This document shows, piece by piece, positions 25,523 through 37,861 of a stretch of 64,000 nucleotides of DNA (position 1 is the stretch's first letter; each line of letters opens with the position of its first letter). The notes below the pieces were generated by a model. The model searched no databases. It was not told where the DNA came from and worked only from the letters and a program-made list of their open reading frames with translations. Position numbers and translations under genes: made by a program. The DNA is from Acanthamoeba sp. SK_2022b (taxonomy: Eukaryota; Discosea; Longamoebia; Acanthamoebidae). The DNA is taken from contig JANDJZ010000184.1 of NCBI GenBank assembly GCA_027943245.1, positions 30,264 to 94,263 on the forward strand, in the 5' to 3' direction.

Positions 25523-26057
25523 GGTCTGCCGACAGACGCCTGCCGAGTACAGGGAAGCCGCCGATCTGCTGGTGAAGAACATCTCCAAGCTGTCCAACTC
25601 CATGCATCAATACCTGGCGCAAACGGAAGTCGAGACCTTCGAGGTGCGCGGCGACGAGCCGATCGTAGAGCTCTCGCCCAAGGAACTCCAGCAGCAGATC
25701 ACTCGCAAGTGCGTCGTTACCGCTTTGCGTTATGAGCGAGAACGCTCTGCTGCGTGCCTGTGCATGCCGGTGTGTAGTGCGAAGAGAGAGAGAAGATAGA
25801 AGCGAGAGGAGGGATGTGGAAGTGCTGACCACAACTCCCGCAGGTTTCTCGAGGCCGACACCGACAATGACGGTTTGATCAGCGCGGAAGAGTTTAAGGC
25901 GTTTGCGCTCGCGCACCCCGAGACTCTGCTGGGAATGCTGCGCATGCGGACCATACTGACCGAGCTCCTACAGCGCTGCAAGAGGATCCGTATCAGACGC
26001 GAACGCGCCAAGATGGAGGCCGGTGGCCTCCATAGTAAGTTCGGCAGGCCCTTTTAG
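24622..26057 (+). CDS. EF-hand calcium-binding protein of calcineurin-B/NCS type, N-myristoylation motif
   Basis: ATG 24622-24624 begins MGSESSKLAKKTG. Gly2 with Ser6 fits an N-myristoylation signal. The first exon ends at 24661 before a GTACTT donor; joining to the exon after the acceptor at about 24870 gives the family-typical T-G-F-x-K-E-E-I-K-x-L-E start. Visible EF-hand loops are LDHDGDGEIEF (about 25093), YDRDGDGYL (about 25347) and ADTDNDGLISAEEF (about 25855), the last in the final exon. An inserted helical stretch (PAEYREAADLLVKNISKL...) lies between loops two and three. The stop TAG is at 26055-26057. It is probably a calcium sensor acting at membranes or on a phosphatase or kinase partner. 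The exon structure around 25130-25340 is uncertain. A GTAAGT at 26036-26041 could splice toward 26200 and give a slightly different C-terminus. Confidence 0.75.
25444..25520. repeat. Intronic (CT)n(GT)n microsatellite
   Basis: A CT run followed by about 28 GT units in an intron of the EF-hand gene; (GU)n in the sense strand. Confidence 0.95.
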
Positions 26058-26199
26058 CCCACACAGGAGGACTCTGAAGCGTCGCCAAGTACAGTCACGG
26101 GCGGTAACAAGGCAATAGGTCCGTTCCTGTATTGCCCATAAAAATCAAGTGTATTGCAAATAAAATATCGTTTATTTCTATTTATTCTCCCTTCTACAG

Positions 26200-27438
26200 A
26201 TGGACATACCTAAGCCTCGGACGGGGCCTTCTGCCGCCACTTCTTCAGGTGGTGCAGCGCCGCTCTCCTCCTCTTTCTCCTCGTCCGTCTATGATTGGCG
26301 ACCTACTACAACCTCTTCCTCTCCATCTTCGCCGGGAGCTATGGGCTCCGCCACGACGTTCCGCCCCACCTTCCTCTCCTCGCCCTCCTCGCCCTCCACG
26401 ATGGGCAGTGTGACCACACTCCTCTCGCCCGAGTCCATCTCCACGCTGCCGCAGCGCCTGCGGCTGGCCAGCATCCAGCGAGATGATTCCGACGTGTGCC
26501 TCAAGGTCCTTCTGCAACGCGCCTTCTATCCGCAGAGGTATGCACTTTCCATTCTATTGTTTTGTCAATCAATTAAATCACTTGAAATAATTAATTGCAA
26601 TAATCATAAAATAATCTGTACTGCTCTTTTCTACATCTTGTGCGTAGGCCGGGCACATTCTTTTCGTACACGGTCACGGAGGAGGAGATCTCGCTCATCG
26701 TGGACGAGGACACCGTGGCGGCCTTCCCGCCCGACACGCTCGTCTTGTCGCCCGACCACCTGCGCGCCATCCAGGTCTACGAGGGCGCTCAGGCCATCAG
26801 TGCGCTCGCCATCCTCCTGCTCGCCTTCGTGTGTCTGTGCTCACAGCGCAACGCAACCCTCCCTGCTCGCCCCTCCAGATATGACTGGCTATGTGTCTCT
26901 GCTGTCGGGCGGCATCACGCAGGAGGGCATCAACGTGATCTACTTCAGCACCTTCAACACCGACTTGCTGCTCGTACTCTCCTCTCCTCTCCTCGCCCAG
27001 TGGCGTGGCCGACACCGCGTCGACGTCGACTGATTCAACGTTTGGCGACCGAGATTAGGTGGACGAGAACAAGCTGGACAGGGCGCTCACGTTGCTCAAG
27101 AAGACGCTGGCCGACTTCAACTCGGGGGCCAAGCAGAAGCCCATCCCGCCCGCCCGCGGCGAACGGGTGCACCCGCTGTCCCCGCCCGCGTCGGTCTCCA
27201 AGCAAATGCTGCTCTCCCCACTCCCCAAGAACCTCTCCCTCGCCTGCATGGCCACCAGCGTGCGCCCTCCCATCATCATCGTCACCTTCACCTTCACGTT
27301 CATCATTAGCATCGTATCTTGCGTTGCTGATCGTATCTCTCTCTGCATCTTCTCCAACAGAGCGTTCCCAGCTGCACGCATCAGCTCTTGAAGGCCTTCC
27401 TGAGGTGCGCCCCTCCCTTTCTCGCTCGCTTGTGTGTT

Positions 27439-27482
<44 letters not shown>

Positions 27483-27986
27483 TCGATGCACACACAACAG
27501 CAAGACGCCGTTCTTCTCTTTCACGGTCTCCGGGGACGAGCTGTCCCTCATCCTGGACGACGAGCTCATGGCCGACTTCCCGAGCGACGTCCTCGCGGTT
27601 CACTCCTCCCAGTGGAAGTCGATCCAGGTCGACTTTGGCTCGCTCGGATTCAGTACGCTCTCCCCTCCCTCCCCTCCAAGCCTCCCTCTCCTTCTCCTTG
27701 GCCTGACGCGTGTGTACGTGTGTCGCCCCACGAACAGCGGACATGGGAGTGGTGAGCCTGCTGGCAGACATTTTGGCGCAGGAGGGCATCAGCATCTACT
27801 ATCTGTCCACCTTCAGCACCGACTTCATCCTTGTACGGCGCCGTCTAACCTCTCTCCCTCCTTCCGGGCGTGGGCTCCGTGGTGTCTGTGGCTCACCCGT
27901 GCACCCGACAGGTGGAGGAGACGCAAGTCGAGCAAACGATAGGCGTGGTGAACCGACGATTGGCCCAGATGGAAAGGACCATGTGA
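26200..27986 (+). CDS. CASTOR-like ACT-domain protein (predicted amino-acid sensor)
   Basis: In animals CASTOR1/2 bind arginine through ACT domains and control mTORC1 via GATOR2. This multi-exon gene begins at ATG 26200-26202 with a Ser/Pro-rich N-terminus, then RLRLASIQRDD, matching the family's opening strand. Half 1 has FFSYTVTEEEISLIVDED, LRAIQVYEG and MTGYVSLLSGGITQEGINVIYFSTFNTDLLLV. Half 2 has FFSFTVSGDELSLILDDE, WKSIQVDFG and MGVVSLLADILAQEGISIYYLSTFSTDFILV. This duplicated ACT arrangement and the LSTxxTDFILV ending are characteristic of CASTOR/GATS. A variable linker (about 27120-27400) joins the halves. The stop is TGA 27984-27986. Amino-acid binding is inferred from the fold only; key arginine-contact residues cannot be judged without alignment. 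It lies 142 bp downstream of the EF-hand gene on the same strand. Confidence 0.85.
27437..27483. repeat. Intronic (CT)n(CA)n microsatellite
   Basis: A CT run followed by a short CA run just before the exon encoding the second ACT half. This is the one such tract where the sense strand is CA rather than GT. Confidence 0.85.
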
Positions 27987-28076
27987 TCATATGTTTGCCA
28001 TCGCACGGCTTCTGCAACATGCGGCAGTCTCTCTCTCTCTCTCTCTCCTCTTCGTTCTCTTATCTTGTTGTTCTCG

Positions 28077-28828
28077 CTAGTGGGCGGCGATCGAGAGGAT
28101 GGCCTCGACTTCGGACTGGCCAAGGGCGAGGGTGGCACGGTCGGCGCGCTCGAGGACCTCGGTCTTGAGCGCCAGCCGCTCGCCGATCCACAGCGCGCGC
28201 ACCGTGTGGTCGGGCATCTGGATGGGCGTGATCGGGTGGATCAAGATGCTGGTCACCACCTCCGCCGGTCTGCACCTCGCGTCTTAGTTTGATTTTTGTA
28301 TGGTTTTATTATTTGTTATAATTTAGTGCGTGTGTGGGGAGCGCGCCTGTGCCACATGAGCCACGGGACGAAGGAGGCGAAGGAGCGGCAGGTGAAGAGG
28401 ACTTCGAAGTTGCCGGTGGGATGTGGTCCCACAGGGCGCGGGTACAGCGTGTGGACCTCCACCTCGTTCGTGTCCTTGTGGGCTTCTACCACGCTTTCCC
28501 TGTTTTAATATTAGCCTTGCTCTCTGTATCCTTTCAGGAAGGAGCCTTTTTTGTGCCGTGTCGAACCTCCAGGCGGTGGCGCGTTGGACGTTGGCTTCGG
28601 AGGTGTGGTCGAAATAACAGTGGGCGTGAAAGAAGAACACACGCTGGAAGAGAGGCAAAAGACGTTTGTCTTTGTCGCCACAACCCTGGAAGGGTGTTTG
28701 TTTGGAGGGGGGGGGCTTACTTCTGGGTAGGTGGTGTCAGGTTGGGTTGCCAAGTATTCATTGATCATGGCCAAGTGATCCATCTTCGACACATAGTTGT
28801 GCTCCAGCACTTGCTTTGCGTCCGTCAT
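28077..28828 (-). CDS. DOPA 4,5-dioxygenase-like aromatic-ring-cleaving family protein
   Basis: Small cupin-like proteins of this family cleave catechol rings (fungal DOPA dioxygenase) or have unknown function in bacteria. ATG 28826-28828 starts MTDAKQVLEHNYVSKMDHLA. The second exon contains FFFHAHCYFD, matching the family YHFHVYFD metal site. It splices at AG|GTTCGA to EVEVHTLYPRPVGPHPTGNFEVLF, which carries the conserved GPHP segment, then FVPWLMWHR. The last exon has TSILIHPITPIQMPDHTVRALWIGE and ends at TAG 28077-28079. The final intron only fits with a GC donor (AG|GCGCGC). Metal-ligand histidines in HAH and GPHP are present. The gene is convergent with the CASTOR-like gene (about 90 bp apart) and 63 bp downstream of CutC. 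The substrate is unknown. Confidence 0.82.
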
Positions 28829-28891
28829 CTTCTGCCGCGTTTTTATTATTTATTGTATATTTAAATCAAAATTTGTGCTGGCCACCTGTCG

Positions 28892-30241
<1,350 letters not shown>

Positions 30242-30599
30242 CCCTTAAAATCAAATCTTTATGACTTCTCAAAAACTTTTCGAAAGTGTTTCGATTTTAC
30301 TAAAGCAAAAAGAAAACTGGCGCGAACCTTGTTTTCCGCGGAAAAGAGGAGAGGCGTTTTCCTGATTCGCTGTTCCGTATGGGCTGGCGATTCCGGAATC
30401 ACTGTCGGGTCGCCGTTTCCGCCACCTCCTACTGACCACCTGCGTGAGAACTAGCGGAGAACATGACACCGAACAGATAAAAGGCTGGCAGGCAACCCAT
30501 CCAACAGTCATACGTTTATCTCTCTGCTGCACACATCAGCCAAACACCTCGATTACGCAACAGCAACAACAACACACTTCGGAACATCAAAAGCAAAAG
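30242..30599. promoter_or_regulatory. Divergent promoter region of cutC and the A-T-R gene
   Basis: 358 bp between two divergent start codons. A TATA-like GATAAAAGG at 30476-30484 lies about 115 bp upstream of the plus-strand start codon, so initiation in the 30505-30515 area with a CA-rich 5' UTR is plausible. No element was recognised for the cutC side. Confidence 0.5.
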
Positions 30600-33500
30600 A
30601 TGGAAGGAGGCGTTCGTTTTAATACCATTGCACAGACAGTCGACCACTACGCTCGATCGCCCGCACACGGAAAGAAGGCAGCGCTCATGTACGCGCGGCC
30701 GGGAGGCGGCTACCAGTCGGTCAGTTTCTCGGTACTGAAGGAGGTCACTAGCGGACTGGCCGGCCACTACCGGGCAGCCTTCAGGAAGCAAGGCGAGCTG
30801 CCCAACAACGTCGTGGCCCTCTACGCCAACAGCAGCCCCGAGTATCTGCTCTCGCTGTGGGCGTTGATGAAAGCTGGTTTCGTACCGCTGTGTCTCTCGC
30901 CCAGGAACTCGGTTGACGCCGTTAGCCATCTGGCGACCAAGGCGGAGGCGGCCGTCATCGTCCGCGGCAGAGAGAGCAGCCTGGTGTCGACCACCGACGA
31001 GCTTCTAAGCAAGGGCACGGTCAGCTACGTGGTGGAGGTCATCAAGCCCGAGGAACTCCAGGCAATCGTCGACAGAGTGCAGGCGGGCGAGACCCTCAGT
31101 GGGAAAAACAAGCAGCTGGCAGGGGAGCCCTCAGAGGGGCTCGCCCCCTCAGACATCGAGTCGGTTGCGCTCATGCTACACAGCAGTGGCAGTACAGGCA
31201 AGTTGCATCTTTTCATGAACGCCTGGGCTGCGCACGATCATTTGTAGTGCCACTACTTACCTTTCCCTCTACTCTCGATATAGGGGCTTTCCCCAAGCTG
31301 GTCCGTATCCCTCACCGCTACATCGCCACGTTGCTGTCGATAAGCACATTCGTCAAAGAGCCAGACGATGTGACCTACGTGCTTCCCCCCTTCTACCACG
31401 CCTACGGCTTCTTCGCTGCATGCAACACACTGGCACCCGGAACAACCATGGTCCTTCCAGCTGTGCCCAGCTGGCCTCCCACGACAGATGTAAGCCTTCA
31501 TACCCAACCTATAGCTCTCCTTGAGCTCTCTGTTTTCTCTTCTCTGACTCAGCTACGCATGTTGATTCTCCTCCAGATGCTAGTGGACAATTTCAAGGAG
31601 TCCAAGTGCAATGTTCTATGCCTTCTGCCCTGGGTGCTGGAGACCATGGAGACCGATGCCCAGCAGGACCCGAGCATCTACGAACTGCTGGCCAGCATGC
31701 GCGCGGTGAACTTCTCCGCTGCTGCTCTCAACGAGCGCACAGGCGACGCACTCCACGCCCGCGGGGTGAAGCTGCGCAACGGGTACGGTAGCAGCGAAGC
31801 TGGCTTGGTCGGCTCCAACTGCTTCAACAGGTACGCACAGCGAAGGCCATTCCCAACAGACACTCCCACCACGACCAAGCTTCTCACTAGCCCCCGTGTA
31901 TCGTGTGTCGCAGATCCGACGATCCCTGCATCCACTGGAATCACATTCAGCTCATTCCACAGATCCATCACGCCCTGGTGCCGTCGGGCCACAAGCCCAA
32001 CATGTTCCGCGTCATCATCAAGAAGGACAACCCGTCGCTGGCGCTGGGCCAGGTCAACACGCCCGAGGGCGACTACGACATGAACGACCTGCTCGAGCGC
32101 GTCCCGTGCAAGCCCGGCCGCGAGTGCTACCACATTCGCGGCCGTCTGGACGACGTGATCGTGCACAGCACAGGTACCCCACCACCACTCGCTCAACGCC
32201 AAACCGCGCTTCCACTCTAACCCTGGTACACATGTGTCTATCAGGCGAGAAGACCAGCCCGTCGCCCATCGAGGCCACCATTCGGTCCAGGTGCGCGGCT
32301 CTCAAGGCCGCCGTGGTGGTGGGCCAGGAGCGCTTCAACACGGCCCTCCTAGCCGAGCTGAAGCCAGGGGTCGAGCCCACGTCGGAGGTGCTCGACGATG
32401 TGTGGCGGGCCGTGCAGGTGGCCAACCAATCCGCGCCGCAGCACAGCCGCATCGTGCGGCAGATGATCCATGTGATGAGGCACGGCGAGGCCGGGGGCAT
32501 TCCGCTCACGGACAAGGGCACGGTCAAGCGCAAGCACGTCGAGACCCGATTCAAGGCCGAGATCGAGCAGCTCTACGCCGCCTTTGCCGGCGAGGCCGGC
32601 GCCACCGCCGAGCGACGACCCGCGCTCGGCCTCAGAAGCCGCGGGCAGATCGCCGAGTGGCTCGAGCAGCGAATCACGCAGCTCTACAACAACCAATTCC
32701 CGAGCGAGAAGCACGCAGGCATGGCGCGTGACGTCAGCATCTTCAGCCAGGGCTTCGACTCCCTCCTGGCCACCCAGTTCTACTACCAGCACCTGCGCCC
32801 GGCCTTCCCCGACCTGAAGCTGCCGGCCAACCTGCTCTACCAGTGCTCCGACATCAACCACCTCGCCGCTCGGCTGGCCGGCATGCTGCACGGCGCCCCC
32901 GCATCGTCGGCCGCGGCCGAGGGCAACACCGTGAGACAGGCCGAGGAGCTCTACGCCAAGTACATGAGCCAGCTCGCCTACGACCACAAGCGCGGCCAGC
33001 ACGCCGCGGGGCCCTACCGCAAGCCCGAGGCCGAGAGTGTCGTGCTCACGGGCTGTACGGGCGGGCTGGGCCTCTTCCTGCTCGACCAACTGCTGCGCAG
33101 CCCCAAGGTCGAGCGAGTCTATGCCCTCGTGCGAGCGGGCGGCCGGGACAGCGTCAAGGACAAGGTGCCCATCCCCTCTCCCTTCTGTGATGATATCTCG
33201 ATTGGCTGACACAGTTGTGTGTTGGATGGTGTGATGGTGTAAAACAGTTGTCCAAGGCTCTGCGCGGGAAGCTGCTCGACCCTGCGCTGGCCGAGCACGG
33301 GAAGCTCACGCTCTGGGGCTGCCAGCTGGACAAGCCCAAGCTCGGGCTGACCGACGGCCAGTGGGACGAGCTCGTTAGCCGATCCACGTCGGTCATCCAC
33401 AACGTGCGTCTACTCTCTCCCTCTCTTGTATGTGTTCATCTATCACCTGCGGCCACGACGCAGTGATGGCTTGCTTCTCGTATCAGGCTTGGCTGCTGAA

Positions 33501-34483
33501 CTTCGAGGCCACTCCGATCGAGTTCGAGGGGAGCTGCATCAAGCCGAGCTACGAGTTGATGACCCTATGCAGCAGCGGATCGCTCAAGCAGTTCATGTTC
33601 GTTTCCAGCATCGCTGGTTCGCTGAACTCGGCCAACGCCGACGGTGTCGTCCAAGAAAAGCTCCACGACGACCAGCGATGCGCGAGCCCCATGGGCTACG
33701 GCCAGAGCAAGCTGCTGACCGAGCGACTGGCCACCCAGTACGCCTCGCGGTTCAATGTGCCCGTCACCATCGCTCGAGTAGGCCAGATCGCCGGCGACAC
33801 GGTCAACGGTAAGCTCGCTACTCCCCTCCCTGCCCCACGCATCATTCGGTGATGCGCAGGCATGACTGAACGACGAGTTGCGTACAGGGACGTGGAACAC
33901 GAACGAGCACGTGAGCCTGATGATCAAGGCCATCGAGACGCTCAAGGCGATGCCCGACCACTACATGCGAGTGGACGCGCTGCCCATCGACGTTGTGGCC
34001 GCCACCATGACGGCGCTGCTGACTGACGTGCCTCCGCCCGACCAAGGCAAGCACAACAGCGGCAGCCCCAACGCGCGCGTGGCCCACCTGGTGAACCCCG
34101 TGGCGCTGCCGTGGCTCGACTTCCTCCGTGTGTTGCAGTCCCCCGACATGGGGCTCGACTTCCGCGTCGTCGACGCCGACGAGTGGGTGCGGCGGCTGGA
34201 GGAGTCGTCGCCCGATCCCGTGGCCAATCCGATCAAGAAGCTGCAGGGCTACTTCGTGGACATGTACGCCGCCGAGAAGGAGGCGCGCGCCAAGGCACAG
34301 TCGCAGGCCCAGAGCGGGCAGGCAGGCCCGGCCGGTCTCGAGGTCAAGTTCGAGACGACGCACACGACCGAGCTGGTCCCGAGCATGCACTACAACCTGG
34401 ACCACGACTTCTGGAGCAAGGTCATCCACCACTGGCGCAGCATTGGCTTCCTCCACACGCCACCCGCGCTGGGCGGCCAGTGA
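30600..34483 (+). CDS. NRPS-like carboxylate reductase (adenylation - carrier - thioester reductase)
   Basis: Enzymes of this A-T-R plan activate a carboxylic acid as AMP ester, load it on a phosphopantetheine arm and release it as aldehyde or alcohol with NAD(P)H (alpha-aminoadipate reductase, CAR and fungal NRPS-like types). ATG 30600-30602. The adenylation domain has the A3 motif LHSSGSTG, YGSSEAG (A5) and GRLDDVIVHSTGEKTSPSPIE (A8-like). The carrier domain has FSQGFDSLLATQ with the pantetheine Ser (about 32760). The reductase domain has VVLTGCTGGLGLFLLDQLL (Rossmann loop, about 33040), VSSIAGSLNSA and the catalytic YGQSK (about 33700), and a C-terminal extension to TGA 34481-34483. The A3 motif is split by a GC-AG intron (31198-31283). 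Complete, about 1,100 residues. Substrate cannot be read from sequence; no biosynthetic partners are adjacent. Confidence 0.9.
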
Positions 34484-34850
34484 GGTCACAACGTGATCTG
34501 ATCCAGCGGCCCCGGGGCTCTCATGTGTGGGCATGTCAATGGAAACAACAAGATAAATAACTCAAAAATGAAACCTGGCGGAATTGGAAATCCAAAAATC
34601 AAAGAGAAACGACAAAGGGAAAAAGTTGGTGTACAGCAAGAGCAAAGAAGGAAATTGTCGGAACGCCAGGAGCCGAGAAAAGGAGACCGCCACGCCCTTT
34701 TTCGATCCATTGGCTTGGAGTGCTCACGTGCAGCGATCGGGGCTGCCTGGACTGGTGAAGACAGTGGAAAAGTCGAGCTCTCCTGGGTGAGGTTGCAATG
34801 GAATGCTCCAATGGAACGATGCCAACGCAAGGGAACCTCTCCGGAGCAGG

Positions 34851-34858
34851 TATATAAA
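34851..34858 (+). promoter_or_regulatory. Consensus TATA box
   Basis: TATATAAA preceded by a GC-rich stretch and followed after about 30 bp by pyrimidine-rich TTCTTCACTTTTCTACC. This is the clearest RNA polymerase II core promoter in the window. It points rightward into a region with no recognised gene. Confidence 0.65.
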
Positions 34859-34895
34859 CGCCCGTTTGGACCTCAGTTCTTCACTTTTCTACCCA
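34859..34895 (+). repeat. 37-bp direct repeat, copy 1 (next to TATA box)
   Basis: Matches 35001-35037 at 34 of 37 positions by eye (three substitutions), offset 142 bp. It covers the expected start-site area just downstream of the TATA box. Confidence 0.85.
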
Positions 34896-35000
34896 CCACC
34901 TACAGCCGACAACCAACTACCTGCATAACCTCTCACCTCTCACCATCCTACATAGTCATGCCTTCGGTGGAGCTACGACCTTCTGCCTCCTTGCCATAAG

Positions 35001-35037
35001 CGCTTGTTTGGACCTCGGTTCTTCACTTTTCTACCCA
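35001..35037 (+). repeat. 37-bp direct repeat, copy 2
   Basis: Second copy of the segment at 34859-34895. It is preceded by CTTGCCATAAG rather than by a TATA box, so the duplication did not carry the TATA element. Confidence 0.85.
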
Positions 35038-36101
35038 TCAACAACAACCAACAAGTAGCCGAACCTCCTCTGCGCTTCCGGAAGCCACGCCCCCTTGCCA
35101 ATGTGGCGATAACACCATCGTTATGAAGAAGACGAAGAAGGACAAGCTCCAACGTTGCCTGGTTCAAAAGGTATGCTCCTTCATCTTTCTTCCGGAAATG
35201 CAAGAATTGACCTGTGCTTGTAGGGTCTCTGGGACAGACAGTCGCCACCTCTGGCTGTGTGTGTGTGTATGTTTGGTTGTGCGTGACTCATAGTTAAACC
35301 GAGGTGGGCGGTTACCCTCTGAGGCGTTCTGGCTGTGCTTTCTCTTCACTCCACTCTGTCTTCTCACGCACACAGAACTACCTGCTCTGAGCATGTCCAA
35401 CCTCAGTGTGCGAACCACGGCATCGTGTGCGGTCCTCAGCCCCATGGGTCTCCCTGAGGACTTGCCTGGCCATTTAGGTGGTGCCCCTGCAGGCGCATGC
35501 GAGGACTTGAGAGAGTTCAGGCCTCTGTTCTCCGCTCTACCGGAGATGGGGATGGCTTGGGGCTCGGCCATCCTCTGTGTGTCTATCCCCTCCGTTTCTC
35601 TTTCTTCTGTTTCTGTCTGCAGGTGGAGGTGGCCGGCCAGCTCTCCCCGCCCAGCGAGTAATCGCTACAACGACAGTACAACGTGCAATGAAGCCCAGCG
35701 AAGCATCGTCAAGCTTGCCTGCAGCGCCACCGTGATAAGGCGAACGAGTCGGGAGCCTGGTTGTACAACAATGAACATGCAAATGCAACTCCTCTTCTTT
35801 CTCAAACCTGTTCTCGGGGTGCACAAAGCTCCTTTGCGTTGCGCTACTTATTGTCTTATTCAAGTAGAGAAAAGCAGAAAGTTGGGTTTACCGGAACAAC
35901 AGAACAGATAACAGTGGGTTACAATCAAAAAAAGCTGAATATTTACAAAAATATGCCAAGCAGTACAGTTACAGAGGAAGCCCTGTACCCACCACTAACT
36001 ATGTTCCTTTGGCCGATTGGTGTGGTGTTCCATTCCTCACATACGAACGGAAGGAGCGTGAGCCGGGAGGCTGCGCGTGCGGGGCTGCCCAACTCGTCGG
36101 C

Positions 36102-36352
36102 TCAGAGCTCGCTGTGGCGGGAGCGGGCCGAGAGGGGCGGCGAGTTGGGCGCCGACGCAGAGTCGCCCTCGGACGAGTCGCCGCCGGAGCTGTCGCTGTT
36201 GTCGCTCACGCTCGACGAGGTTGCGGCATCGTCGAGCAGGACGACAAGCGTGGTGATGTTGTCCAACGACTCCTTCTCGTAGGCGCCGTTCGTCAACGCG
36301 TCGGCCACCTGCGTGTCCCCCACCAACAAACGCCTAAGCCAACAAAGCCACA

Positions 36353-36425
<73 letters not shown>

Positions 36426-37861
36426 AGAGCGTGGGGAGGCGTGTACGGCTTGAGCGGGGTTCTTGGGGTTCTGCAGGAGAACGTTGCGGCCCACACGCGC
36501 GGCCTGTTCGTTGGTGTAGACGTCCCATAAGCCGTCACTGCAGAGGAGGGGGAGGAGGAAAAACGAAAAGAACGAAAACGACGTCAGTCGCGTCATGCCA
36601 AGGGCGGCGGCGGCTGTGAGGAGTGACGCTCGCGAACGGGCACGATACCTGGCCAACACGAAGAACTTGTCGTTCTCCTGCCGCGAGAAAATCTTGATCT
36701 CCGGGTTGGCGGTCAGGGCCGACCCGCCGGCCCCCACCTTGAGCCCGTGGTCGCCAAAGGCGCGGGAGACGGCGAGCACGCTCTGGAAGCGCCACACGTC
36801 GTTGGGCCGCTTGGTGACGCGCCCGCCGCAGCGCTCCACGCGCTCCATCTCGTCGGGCCGGTTGGGCTTGTGGTCCACCGACAGCGCCTGCCACCGGCCG
36901 ATCTTGCCCACGGGCCCCTCCTCGGGCTTCTTCCTATACCTCCTCTTCTTCTTCTTCAGGCCGTCGCCTTGCTGCTGTTGCTGCTGCTGCTGCTTGTGCT
37001 GCTTCTTTGCAGCCTTGACGCCATCGACGTCGTCCAGGTCCTCGTCGGTGTCGGTGTCCGTGTCCGTGTCGATGTCCGTGTCGGTGTCGTTCTCCTCGTC
37101 GGTGACGTCGTCCTCGCTGGGCGCCGAGTTGAGCGAGACGTCGCTGTCGGTCGAGCCGCGCAGGCCGTCGCCGTCCGCGCCGCCCTCGCCGCCGGTGGCC
37201 CGGTAGAGCACGCCGCGCGAGTCGCCGACGTTGGCCACGACGATGTCGGTCTCGGTCACGATCGCCACCACCGCCGTGCTCCCCGACAGCTGGTCGGCGC
37301 CCATGGCGCGCTCGTCGATCCTGAGGAACGTGCGCGGCAGGATGGCCTGCAGCCGCTCGGCCGGCGTGCGCTGCTGGTCGGGCTCGTCGCCGTCGCCCTC
37401 GCGCTCCTGGACGTAGGCCTCGACGATGGCCGGCAGCAGGTTCTCCTTCAGGTACTGCGCCACTTTCTGTTGTCGTCGTTGTCGTTGTCGTTAGAGGGAG
37501 AACAGCCTGAGTGTCGTGGGAGAGGGGGGAAGGGGCTCACCTTGCCGCCGTGGCCGTCAAAGACGCCAAAGAGCGAGTGGAGGTCGCCGCCGGTGGGGCC
37601 GCTCGGGTCAGGAAGCACCACGCTGTAGGTGTCCTCCATGTGCGGCCGCCGCCCCTGCATGGCCGCCACGGCGTACCACTCGTCGCCCGTCGCGCGGGTG
37701 GCTCTGCTGATGCGCCGCTCGCGTTTGTTGGTGTGAGTGGCGTGGTGAGAGCCGTTGCTGTTGTTGTTGGCCTTGTGGCCCTTATTGTTTTTGCGGTGTT
37801 TGCTGGCTTTGTGGCCAGCGTGGTTTTTGTGCCTTTTGCCGTTGTTGTTGCTTCTGCTCAT
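36102..37861 (-). CDS. PP2C-family protein phosphatase, basic N-terminus
   Basis: A metal-dependent Ser/Thr phosphatase. ATG 37859-37861 starts MSRSNNNGKRHKNHAGHKAS, a Lys/His/Asn-rich tail that could target the nucleus. All PP2C motifs are present: RRPHMEDTYSVV, LFGVFDGHGG (Asp metal ligand), GSTAVVAIVTETDIVVANVGDSR, LSVDHKPNRPDEMERVERCGGRV, LAVSRAFGDHGLK, SDGLWDVYTNEQAA and DNITTLVVLL. An acidic Asp/Thr repeat plus poly-Gln and poly-Lys insert lies between the GDSR and DHKP motifs (about 37140-36910). The Ser-rich tail ends RSRHSEL at 36102. Introns lie near 37500, 36600 and 36350, the last with a (GT)n tract. The upstream frame is open to 38083 (ATG), so a longer N-terminus is possible. 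A close paralogue lies at 43701-45148. Confidence 0.93.
36352..36425. repeat. Intronic (CA)n(GA)n microsatellite
   Basis: CA then GA tract in the last intron of the PP2C gene; in the sense strand (CU)n then (GU)n. Confidence 0.95.

Larger units (their letters stand above)
34484..36101. other. 1.6-kb region with TATA promoter but no convincing protein
   Basis: Between the A-T-R gene and the 3' end of a PP2C gene. A strong TATA box (34851-34858) and a duplicated 37-bp segment point to a plus-strand transcript. Coding possibilities are weak: a 13-codon frame at 34960, or ATG 35123 (MKKTKKDKLQRCLVQK) with a GTATGC donor and an acceptor near 35222 leading quickly to a stop. A 172-codon frame near 35393-35911 has no family resemblance. 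The transcript may be noncoding or encode a lineage-specific small protein. Confidence 0.4.

Noticed and set aside
35393..35911. 172-codon plus-strand frame after the duplicated start-site segment
   Set aside because: Biased, family-free sequence including low-complexity Ser/Val runs; no support beyond openness, so only noted under the region.
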